From: Flammula alnicola
Taxonomy: Eukaryota > Basidiomycota > Agaricomycetes > Agaricales > Strophariaceae
Direction of reading: 5' to 3'
Length of the DNA stretch: 14,427 nt
Assembly: GCA_015499995.1 (NCBI GenBank)
Contig: JADNRV010000754.1
Coordinates: 1-14,427, forward strand
Of this stretch, positions 6,987 through 14,427 are shown piece by piece. The translations under genes and the position numbers were made by a program. The notes under the pieces were generated by a model, which saw only the letters and a list, made by a program, of their open reading frames with translations, ran no database searches and was not told where the DNA came from. Numbering within the stretch: position 1 is the stretch's first letter; the number at the start of each line of letters is the position of its first letter.

Positions 6987-8684
6987 ATGAACTCGAGCGA
7001 CGCCCGGAGCCGACGGACCTTCATAGGAGAATGCCTCCTTAGCTACGCCGGGTACCTCTTCCCTCCTGTAATGCTCGACGCCCTCTGCTTCTTCTTGCCC
7101 CCATTCCAAATGGTGTCTTCCCGAGTCGTGTTGTGGAAAAAGAGGGTATGGGAGTTCTGGTCCCCAAACTCCCCTCGCATGCCTTACTATCCTGGAGTCC
7201 GCGACCCGCAAATGAATTTCGGACACAACCAGCCTCCTCACCTGCGGAGATGCGATGGACACCTAGGTCGATTCGACCCCACCGTCTCTCCTCAGCATTT
7301 CGACCCTGCGAGGCCCTGGCAGGGCTTTATCCGCCGTTGCTCGGATGAGTCCCGTCCGGAATACAGGAGTTTCCTGTTGGTTTGGCAGCTCAGCAGCCCG
7401 CCCAATAGCGGCTCCATCAAGCCGTCGTTTATCGTGGAACTTCGGGATCGCGTGGCACTAGCTTTGGTGAAAGTGGAAAGTTGGTCGGCGCTGGAGAAGA
7501 TTAGACCGGACCTATGGTTGAAAAGGGTCAGGCACCCTAAAGTGGGCGATGTCAATAGGCTAGAGGAAGTCTCCGACTTCGAGAGCGCTCTCGATCTCTG
7601 CACAAGAATACAGCGTGGTATCAAGTCTCTCACAGCCTGGAGCAGAATGGCATCTACGATCGTCACGGATTTCCGTCAGCCTGCTGGCATTCTGGGCCGG
7701 GTTGCCCCGGCTGACGACTCGATGATGGGTGTATGGCTTAACGGTTGCTCTGAGAAGGAAGGGACCTGGCTCCTTCGACACCGTGTCCCCTGCTTCATCG
7801 TCCATGAAGCCATTGGGCTGAACGACGCGAGGGAGGCTCTGGCCCGCGTTGCCAATGCGCCCAAAACGAATTTTGTGATGGACACCCTTGCCTCTTCCTT
7901 GCATTCCTCGGTTAACCCGATCGATATGGCCGTGCTCCTGGATGGAGGACGATTAGTCGATATAGAAATCGACATCGGCTTGGGACGACTGCCTGATACC
8001 TCCGTCGAAGATAGGGAGAGGTCTTCAGCCTTCCGTCAGGGATGGTTCGGTGGGCGCTACGTCGGTCATCTGTCGGTGCCTGGCCCCATCTCGCGCTTTG
8101 CCGGCCCGACTGTGATTCAGGTTAACGGACGAATCATCCCCCCTCCTGTCATAGAGGCGAAACCTGCTGGGTCCTGGTCGAGGTGGAACGAGGAGTCATC
8201 CGAAGAGTCGGGCGCCTATCTTCAGATCCGCGGCAAGAACAACAGGGACCTGCATGGAGATCACAAGTATTACGATCGGCAGTACAAACGCTGGTTGTAT
8301 CTAGAGCAGCCTTTGGCCATACCGTCACACTATGACGCGGATCCGCAAGTGTTTGGTCTCCCTGCTCCTGTGGCCAGGTACGTCGAGATGGAGAACAACA
8401 CCAGTCTCGCAGAGCGTAGGACATCTATGTGGGTGTATTACAAGGAACGCCCTGCTAGGATTGATGTTGGACGGGTCTACATCCCTCCGGCCCCTGCTCC
8501 CCCACTTCCTCCAGCTCTGCCACCTCCACCCCCACCGGCTGCCCCTCTGCTGGCTGCACCTGCGCTGGCTGCACCTGCACCTGCTCCTATCTGTGTATCG
8601 GTTGCAGCCTCTGCTGCAGGCTCGTCCCTTTTTCGGTCCCGCCGCACCATCCGGTCTACTGCCTCTAGCAGTCGGCACCGCTAA
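6987..8684 (+). CDS. Single-exon 565-aa orphan protein with Pro/Ala-rich tail
   Basis: One long uninterrupted frame. An in-frame TAA at 6975-6977 makes the ATG at 6987 the first possible start. I recognise no catalytic domain. A hydrophobic stretch, SYAGYLFPPVMLDALCFFLP (19-38), could be a buried or weak membrane segment. The best-conserved-looking part is VWLNGCSEKEGTWLLRHR (249-266), followed directly by VPCFIVHEAIGLNDAREAL (267-285). From memory, a WLL..HRVPCFIVHE pattern recurs in large agaricomycete families of unknown function, but I cannot verify this. Residues 390-440 are charged and rich in Trp/Tyr. Residues 500-535 are almost pure Pro/Ala/Leu, and the end is basic and Ser-rich (SRRTIRSTASSSRHR). 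It has no zinc knuckle, protease or polymerase motif, so it is not an evident Gag or transposase. Upstream DNA is CT-rich without a TATA box. Intact over its full length, unlike the two genes to its right. Confidence 0.72.
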   Translation: MNSSDARSRRTFIGECLLSYAGYLFPPVMLDALCFFLPPFQMVSSRVVLWKKRVWEFWSPNSPRMPYYPGVRDPQMNFGHNQPPHLRRCDGHLGRFDPTVSPQHFDPARPWQGFIRRCSDESRPEYRSFLLVWQLSSPPNSGSIKPSFIVELRDRVALALVKVESWSALEKIRPDLWLKRVRHPKVGDVNRLEEVSDFESALDLCTRIQRGIKSLTAWSRMASTIVTDFRQPAGILGRVAPADDSMMGVWLNGCSEKEGTWLLRHRVPCFIVHEAIGLNDAREALARVANAPKTNFVMDTLASSLHSSVNPIDMAVLLDGGRLVDIEIDIGLGRLPDTSVEDRERSSAFRQGWFGGRYVGHLSVPGPISRFAGPTVIQVNGRIIPPPVIEAKPAGSWSRWNEESSEESGAYLQIRGKNNRDLHGDHKYYDRQYKRWLYLEQPLAIPSHYDADPQVFGLPAPVARYVEMENNTSLAERRTSMWVYYKERPARIDVGRVYIPPAPAPPLPPALPPPPPPAAPLLAAPALAAPAPAPICVSVAASAAGSSLFRSRRTIRSTASSSRHR

Positions 8685-8710
8685 AGATGCTTAGTGCGGG
8701 GTGTGTGTGA

Positions 8711-8760
8711 ACTACTAGATAATCAAGTAGTCGCTTTCAATAGACTTTGTAATGTCTATT
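8711..8760 (+). terminator. Two short hairpins after the 565-aa gene
   Basis: ACTACT/AGTAGT (8711-8716 and 8726-8731) and AATAGAC/GTCTATT (8739-8745 and 8754-8760) lie 27-76 bp after the stop codon. In a eukaryotic gene these would be 3'-UTR structures rather than intrinsic terminators. Their role is uncertain. Confidence 0.25.
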
Positions 8761-9139
8761 AGAGAGATACTATCAAATCCGACTTGCTTCACTTTTAAAT
8801 AACTACTTTACTACACTCAAACACCCAAATCAATGTTTAGTTGACTTAGTTCGTCCAAGGGGAGGATAATAGTTTTATAATATCGATACCTGATAGTAGG
8901 TGTGCGATAAAAGAAGGTGTTTAACTATACAACGGCTCAGGCAAGGCCTTAGGCGCGTTTATAGCCAATGGGTCGTTTTAAGTCCAATAGACTTGTGTAA
9001 ATTCTGGTCTGGTACTCGGAAACTAGTGCTCTATGCACAAACTGCTAACTGATCTCGCTTTGTCTTGTTCTCCAATTGAGAAGATGGCTCTATGCCCTTT
9101 AACTTGTCTTTACTTGTCTCAAAAACTATACTTGTGGAA

Positions 9140-9178
9140 AGAGGCGCGCAGATGTCTGATCCGCCGACACTACAGTCC
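9140..9178 (+). repeat. Imperfect direct repeat, copy A
   Basis: It begins AGAGGCGCG and ends CCGACACTACAGTCC. Both blocks recur in copy B at 9192-9231; the middle is diverged. The start-to-start offset is 52 bp. Confidence 0.7.
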
Positions 9179-9191
9179 CTTAACAATGGCC

Positions 9192-9231
9192 AGAGGCGCG
9201 TAGACGCTTTCGTCCACCGACACTACAGTCC
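9192..9231 (+). repeat. Imperfect direct repeat, copy B
   Basis: It shares 9 nt at the left (AGAGGCGCG) and 15 nt at the right (CCGACACTACAGTCC) exactly with copy A at 9140-9178. The middle contains TAGACGC, a word that recurs across the right half of the window. Confidence 0.7.
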
Positions 9232-10451
9232 AGGTCCCCAGATGTCCTTTGACAAAGGGTAGGTTTTGAACAAGTCACTTAGACAGGTTCCTTGGCTTAT
9301 AACTCTCTTTACTTGTCTTGGCGAATCACTTAGACACGCGTTCTCGTCTTAACAGTTCGTTTATATCGTTACTTGGTTTCTTTTTATATTATGGGACTCT
9401 CGCTTTGAAGCTACTTGGTACTTAGAGGTGAAACACTTAAGATATAATTCTTAAGCGCTTGTATCTCGTGGGTGGTAAATTGCTTGTGTTCTACGGTGTT
9501 ACAGGGCTGCTTATATACTACTGAGACGATATATTATTACATAGACGCAATGACGAGAATATAGAGATTTCATGGGCATTTGTGCGCGAGCGGCGGCCTT
9601 GTGGAGTACAGTTTCCGTGCTCATCCGCTCAATCATGCCTTTTTGGTTGGATCGGGAGCTCAGATCGTCGTCGGTTCGGCTAACTTAAGCGCCTAAGACT
9701 TACTCCTCCTCGACCGCGTGGTATACAGGCTCGTGACCTTTCGTTTTCATTGGTATCTTGTCCTGTCATTGGCTATAGACTGACCGGAGCATAGACGCGC
9801 TTACATTTCGTCGGAGACGCTCGGGCAATCCACGCACGTTCTGTCCGAGATAATGCTCGTGATTAGGGTTGTAACCCTTCGTCCTCTGTACCCGGTATCT
9901 TGGTACCCTCGGCGTGCATCTGGGATCTCGCTGTGTCGAGTTATGCACCCCGGAAATCTTCCTGTACCAAGTTATTACCCGATATGGTATGTGTTCCCAA
10001 TTTGGTATCCCTTTGATCCGAGCTTTGATCGGTGTTGCTACAGGCGCGTCTATGGGCGTCTGCTTTACCCCGCTGCTCCACTGTCCTCGGTGCCTTCGGC
10101 AATGTCACGCGACCTGTCCTGTAGTGTGCCTAGATGTCCGTTCTTTAATCTAGAGATCCGCGCCCTCGCTGTATAGGCCGGATGGTTAAGATATTACTGA
10201 AAGGCGCCTATTTCCGTACACTTCATTAGATGTATTGACTAGTATCTCAATAGTTACTAATGATAATGTCTTTATTAAACCGCGCATTCCTCGTTATCTT
10301 GCATAGTTTCCTCTAGTCCTTAGTAGTCTTGTCATTGTAATGTCCGGACTTGTAACATTTAGACTACATTATAAGCTTTACTAAGTGCTAAAAATAGCTC
10401 AGGTAAGAAGAATGGTAGTCCGTTCACAGCTAGCCGCTCGCGGTCTCTTCA

Positions 10452-10485
10452 TCTCCCCCAACTTAGATATTGACTGTCCCCAGTC
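10452..10485 (+). promoter_or_regulatory. Composite upstream motif, copy 1
   Basis: TCTCCCCCAACTT (10452-10464), a 7-nt spacer, then the dyad GACTG-TCCC-CAGTC (10472-10485). The same arrangement, with the same spacer length, is found at 13522-13555. It lies 376 bp before the TATA box at 10861. It could be a shared activator or silencer site. Confidence 0.5.
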
Positions 10486-10860
10486 AACCATATCGCACAC
10501 TATCAAGGGTCTCTTTCATTGTTTCTTCGTTCAACATTTGCCTATGCAATCCTTTAGGAGCCCTATGTTCTCACGCAAAGCTTGCCGTTGTAATGAGAAG
10601 CACGGTGAAGACTTCCTGCCTAACAAACTTTCGAAGTTCCAACTCGTGTTCTAAGGTCTTCTATCCTAGGAATAGTTTCTTAACCGTGCTGATCCTGATC
10701 ATCGGTAAGCGCTTCTAATGAGTCCGCTTCCTCAAAGGCTCAGAACTGATTTATCAGTTTTAACATATCCTGCGGCTTCTTTCTTGGTGAATCGGAGAAT
10801 CTATTATCATCATCGGTTGTAGTTGGTGACTCGGTGCGGTGCTGGGCTTGTCTTGGCCCG

Positions 10861-10868
10861 TATATAAA
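10861..10868 (+). promoter_or_regulatory. TATA box of the cysteine-cluster gene
   Basis: TATATAAA lies 102 bp upstream of the ATG at 10963, followed by a pyrimidine-rich leader. This is a good match to a fungal core promoter. Confidence 0.6.
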
Positions 10869-10962
10869 CTGGAATAGCGCTCCTATAGACTCAACACTTT
10901 CGCCCTCTCTCGCCACTACTGTCAACAACACTTCGTATCCTTCCCCCCTGCTTCATCTCATC

Positions 10963-13049
10963 ATGCCTTCTCCTCTTTACGCTCTTGCAGCCAGCCTGGA
11001 CCTTCCTCACCAAAGCTGATTGGTTCGCTTTACCCCAGAAACCGGCGCATTTCTGCAGCTTCGCGGGTCTGGCTCAGGTAGCCCCTCTATGGTACGTGCT
11101 CAGTTCGTCTTGTTTCTTTTATTTATGTCGTTGTTATCCTAGGCCAACTACATGCCCGAGCTAGAGGCAACCGGTACCCGGGAACCTCGTGCTTGCACAT
11201 ATATTCGCCGATGGATGTGGTTTTTGGCCCATGCCGCCAACGAACCTATTCCTGAGTTCGCGCGAATTGACATTTTAATGTCACCCAAGAAGTACGCCCT
11301 CCTTTTTCTTATTCTTGTCTTCTTCAGAAAACGCTTATCACATCCTCTGTTGTTGTAGTCAAATTTTTATCCGCTGCATGCTGATTGGGTTTCGGGCGCG
11401 GGTCTAAAATTGGCCCTCCCTATCCTCAATTCGTTGGTGTTGCCCAGCGTCTTCTAGACGCAGAGTGGGTATCTTCCCCAGCCGTGGAAGCTGCCCAGGA
11501 TCATCTTGGTACATCGTGTTTCTTGCCATTGTTTATCAGACCCCTCATTTCTTTCCTTTCCTTAGCTGCTATCCCAGAGATGGACCTCGGCGCTCCGCGT
11601 TTGTCGCCGCCACCGTCGCCTGTTGTTCAACCAGCGACGGAGGCCGCTGGAGTCACTCCCGGTACGTATCTCTTTATCTCGTTAATGTGTTGTTTAACCT
11701 GTCCTTATGGCAGACGGTATGGACTTGGGTGGCGAGGAGGGCAAGTCTGTCACTGCCCTTGCCGCTCACTCTTTCTGCGAGGGAGGACCCTGGGGACAGG
11801 TTGCGTTCTCTGCTCGAACCACCCCTCGTCTTCCAAGACTCGCAAGGGTAAGGCGCGTGCCCGCACACCCCCATCTCCTCCTCGTGCACCGACGACTCGT
11901 GCCGCGGCTGCTCGACTAGCGGCGGCTTCTCGTCTAGACGTCGTATCAAGACCGGTGGAGACTCTAGACGTCGATCCCTCGGTGCTTGCTGATCGCGCTG
12001 CGGCCGTTCGACTCGCAGATGCCCGTCGCCAACAGGCTCTCCCTGGGGTCGCATCCAGTTCTCGGGTCACCTTGGCCATCCCTATCCCAGCTCCTCACTC
12101 CTTGAAGCGCAAGGTCGCTGCTCTTGGCGATTCCAGACATAAGCGCCCACGACTCGAGACCGTGCCAGACATTCCAGAGTCGGATTCCGCGCCTTCGAGC
12201 AAGCTTCTGCCGAGCAGTTTACCCTGCTTTTGGGTAACGGCCCCATGACTTTGGTGAGTACTGTTTCTTTTCTTCCATCTTTAATCGTGTAATCTCATCA
12301 CTTGTGCACAGACACCGCCTGTGTGCACTGCGTGCCGTCTCAAGGGTTTAGAACCTGAGGAGTGCGTCGTTCCACCAGGTGGACACGGCTGTGAACGGTG
12401 CACTCGGAACCGCCATGGTATCTGCTCTTTCCGAGCGAAGCTCAAGGATCAAGTCCCCGAGTTCGAGGCTTCTGTGGAGGTCAGCCAGTTGTCTTTGACC
12501 AGTAAGTCTCTTGCTTTTTATTTCTTTTTCATCTTTGCTCGGGCTAATCGTGTATCTTTAGATCTTCACAGTCTTTTTGGCCGCCTTCATCGCACTAGTG
12601 CTTGGAATTTGGTCCAGCGGGAGTACGTTCGCCAAAGCGAGCTCGAAATGTCCGCGTTGTCGCGGGAGATTTCTGGTATCTTGCATCGCTTAGTCGCGAT
12701 GGACCCCGACGATTCTTTTCGGGATTTATATGTCGAGGATAACGATGCCCTGGCAGCTTTGGTCGATGTTTTGTCTGCCTCGGCTCCTGGCTCGTTGCCT
12801 ACCACTGACCCTCATCCCAATTCGCGCACTACCTTGTCCGAGCTAGCTTCTTTGCTAGAGGGCGTCCCAGCCCCCAACTGGTTCCCTCGTCCTGATCATC
12901 GCTACTTGCCTCGCGCTGTCCCTCCTCAAGCGAATGTTTCCGAGGCTGGTGACGTTGCTGGCTCTGTCGACACCGACACTGCACTCGCAGAGTTAGACGA
13001 GCTTGATGAACAGGTCGCCATTCTGGACTCTCTTACTTCGGCCAAGTAG
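10963..13049 (+). pseudogene. Broken multi-exon gene for a nuclear six-cysteine-cluster protein
   Basis: Coding blocks run from ATG 10963 to TAG 13047-13049. Credible introns are 11092-11142, 11292-11358, 11509-11565, 11662-11713, 12254-12311 and 12502-12561 (51-67 nt). Block 1 (MPSPLYALAASLDLPHQS) is cut by TGA 11017-11019, after which the same frame continues LVRFTPETGAF. Later blocks need frame changes near 11360-11405, between 11714 and 11850, and between about 12155 and 12182. Recognisable parts are an Arg/Ala-rich stretch, a bipartite nuclear signal (KRK...KRPRL, 12105-12155), then six cysteines (codons 12324-12425) spaced C-x2-C-x9-C-x8-C-x2-C-x7-C. This resembles, but does not fit, the Gal4 Zn2Cys6 pattern (usual first loop 6). 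A helical segment, QSELEMSALSREISGILHRL, and an acidic C-terminus follow. It was probably a DNA-binding or element-associated protein. Alternatives are assembly indels or introns I missed. Confidence 0.55.
12312..12501 (+). other. Exon encoding the six-cysteine cluster
   Basis: The exon follows intron 12254-12311 (GTGAGT..CAG) in phase 0, joining GNGPMTL to TPPVCTACRLKG. Cys codons are at 12324, 12333, 12363, 12390, 12399 and 12423. This is the most clearly conserved-looking part of the broken gene, and with the last exon (12562-13049) it forms an intact stretch. Confidence 0.7.
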
Positions 13050-13521
13050 GTTGGCCTTGGTAAGTCCTATCTTTCCTTCCTAGTCTAGCAAATATTGACT
13101 CCCTCTTTGTAGTCATATATTCGCTTTTCTTGCACTTTCTTGGACTTGGACAGCTTATGTAGTATACAGCCCATTTCTTTGTTATCTTTGGTGTACTAGC
13201 TTTGCTATTAGATAGTTTTTAGGGTCTATCTGTTGTAGCTTAGCTAGTGGTTGTCTTTTCTATCTTGTTATAATGTGTAAAACCCTTGTCTTGTTGCTTG
13301 ACTTGTAGTCTGACTAATCCGTTTCACTTCAAAGAGTGTCTGCAGGCTCTCCTTATATTGCTATAAGTATCTGAGACTATCTTTTAAGCATTCCTTAAGA
13401 CTTCATAGCCTCACTTGACTAGGTTTATGATGTAAAATCCGTTGTCAAATCGCAAAATTTCGTGGTAACCATAGACGCTCTTATGCCTTGGCTGGTCGTT
13501 TGCGTACGCGCACCCTGTACC

Positions 13522-13555
13522 TCTCCCCCCAACTTTAAAATCAACTGTCCCAGTT
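13522..13555 (+). promoter_or_regulatory. Composite upstream motif, copy 2
   Basis: TCTCCCCCCAACTT (13522-13535), a 7-nt spacer, then the dyad AACT-GTCCC-AGTT (13543-13555). Relative to copy 1 at 10452-10485, the outer dyad base changes from G to A on the left and from C to T on the right, so the symmetry is kept. It lies about 105 bp before the TATA box at 13661. Confidence 0.5.
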
Positions 13556-13634
13556 GTTCCAAGTCCATACTAGAGATCGGTTACTATGTGCAGTTCGTCC
13601 TAGAAAGTAGCGTACTGTGATCGGTTGCCCGGAA

Positions 13635-13639
13635 CCAAT
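13635..13639 (+). promoter_or_regulatory. CCAAT box
   Basis: A CCAAT pentamer lies 22 bp upstream of the TATA box at 13661. It is plausible as an HAP/NF-Y site but close to the core promoter, and short enough to be chance. Confidence 0.35.
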
Positions 13640-13660
13640 TTTCACGCCCTCTGTCGTTAA

Positions 13661-13667
13661 TATAAAA
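13661..13667 (+). promoter_or_regulatory. TATA box of the 13.7-kb gene
   Basis: TATAAAA lies 34 bp upstream of the ATG at 13695. Transcription would then start very near the ATG; a downstream in-frame start or a very short leader is possible. Confidence 0.55.
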
Positions 13668-13694
13668 CCCAGACATTGGACCCTAGAGCTCCCC

Positions 13695-14420
13695 ATGGCT
13701 TCTAACAACCAAGTAGACGCGTCTAACACCCCTCCGGCTTATAATCAAAACCTCCGCGACATATGGGATGGTCGCTCCCATACTACTCCCGAGGAACAAG
13801 TCGCTATCAAGGAGGCGCGGTTTACCGCTCTTTCAACGCGCTCACAACCTCGACACCGCTCAAATCGCCTTCAAGACGAGTATCCTATTCCCGAGTTTAC
13901 CGCGTTCACGCAGGCTTTCGTGCGTTGCTCATTATTTATTTCCACATTCACATCTCATTTCTCATCTTACTTCGCTTAGTTGGACTACCACGACGCTGTC
14001 CCCGAGGGTACCGTCCAGGACAGGAATCCGCTGGATTCTACTGCGTTCTCAACGGGCTTTGGTTCCGTTTAATCGGTACTCCGCGCGAGCATTTTGGTGG
14101 CGAGATGGCCGGCAAGATGTACGCGCTTATGCGTTCTCCCACTCTCCCTGCCTATCCGCAGTCCAACACTGTACGCTTTATCATTTCCTATATGTATTCG
14201 CTATTTAACTTTTATGGGTAACTCCTAGACCGCTCACCTGGCCTGGAAACTCGCTAGCGAAGGTGTAGACAAGGTTATCCAGCACATTGAGGATAAACGC
14301 GTAGTCTGTTACTTAGTTGGCACGCACATTCGTGCATTCCGCGACCTTCAGTTACAGCTTGCTCCTAAGCCTAGACATAGCCGTAGAGTTCCTACCCATC
14401 TCGTTCGTTACTTAGCGTAG
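13695..14420 (+). pseudogene. Unknown three-exon gene with one frame break
   Basis: Exon 1 is 13695-13919 (MASNNQVDASNTPPAYNQNL start), intron 13920-13979 (GTGCGT..TAG), exon 2 13980-14170, intron 14171-14228 (GTACGC..TAG) and exon 3 14229-14420 (TAG 14418-14420). Exon 2 begins LDYHDAVPEGTVQDRNPLDS in the frame set by exon 1 but meets TAA at 14070-14072. From there another frame reads PREHFGGEMAGKMYALMR and joins exon 3 (TAHLAWKLASEGVDKVIQHI) correctly. A single indel near 14050-14072 explains this. The protein would be about 210 aa and ends in a basic segment. I recognise no domain. It shares its upstream motif with the gene at 10963, suggesting a common origin or regulation. The frame break may be real decay or an assembly error. 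Confidence 0.5.
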
Positions 14421-14427
14421 TGTAGTG

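Larger units (their letters stand above)
8685..10860. other. Long intergenic region with scattered repeats
   Basis: About 2.2 kb without a supportable gene. Open frames at about 9853-10176 and 10385-10718 have no family features and look accidental. The region contains the word AGGCGCG followed by pyrimidine and TA-rich sequence at 8951, 9142, 9194 and 10042. It also has a 39/40-bp imperfect direct repeat, ACTTGTCT-type words, and two copies of TCACTTAGACA 51 bp apart (9275 and 9326). It may be a decayed repeat or a regulatory spacer. Confidence 0.5.
13050..13660. other. Intergenic T-rich stretch
   Basis: No gene is supported. The left part is T-rich and looks like 3' flanking DNA. The right part carries the shared composite motif and leads into the promoter of the next gene. 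Confidence 0.5.

Noticed and set aside
7292..8678. Several long minus-strand and alternate-frame ORFs inside the 565-aa gene
   Set aside because: They are frame shadows of a long GC-rich coding region, with no features of their own.
9853..10176. 107-codon + strand frame rich in Tyr, Pro and Cys
   Set aside because: The apparent composition comes from repeated GGTAYCC-like words; there is no promoter, intron or family evidence.
10385..10718. Overlapping 80-90-codon frames before the cysteine-cluster gene
   Set aside because: They overlap the composite upstream motif and show no protein features; likely chance.
11674..12079. Long minus-strand frames opposite the cysteine-cluster gene
   Set aside because: They are shadows of the GC-rich Arg/Ala-coding stretch on the + strand.

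Overview
The window looks like nuclear DNA of a basidiomycete fungus, most likely an agaricomycete. The reasons are very short introns (51-67 nt) with GT..AG borders and T-rich interiors, genes split by several such introns, a Nudix protein of the agaricomycete type, and multicopy-looking agaric orphan families. No bacterial operon signals, rRNA, tRNA or CRISPR were seen.

Left third (1-3480): no convincing gene, but two structures that look like non-autonomous DNA transposons. The first (about 109-1715) is bounded by two opposed arrays of TAGG/CCTA words spaced in roughly 10-bp steps, with short inverted ends. The second (1882-2834) is a clear MITE-like element. It has CAGGGTCTTGCATAA-type inverted ends and a flanking TA duplication, and each arm is interrupted by its own nested hairpin.

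Middle (3480-6990): two intact spliced genes on the + strand. One is a 155-aa protein of unknown function (3 exons, 3484-4068); the other is a complete 212-aa Nudix hydrolase (3 exons, 5389-6151) with a perfect Nudix box and an overlapping upstream ORF. A weak, probably decayed minus-strand coding trace (about 4290-5202) lies divergently to the Nudix gene.

Right half (6990-14427): a single-exon 565-aa orphan protein with a Pro/Ala-rich tail, then about 2.2 kb of repeat-bearing intergenic DNA. After it come two spliced but apparently broken genes. One (10963-13049) encodes a nuclear-targeted protein with a six-cysteine cluster; it has an in-frame TGA and several frame breaks. The other (13695-14420) is an unknown three-exon gene with one frame break. 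Both have a TATA box and share an upstream composite motif whose dyad arms differ in a compensatory way. They may therefore be members of one dispersed, co-regulated or mobile gene set. I do not see a transposase, reverse transcriptase or defence enzyme, so I cannot name a system. The best new observations are the two elements on the left and the shared upstream motif on the right.
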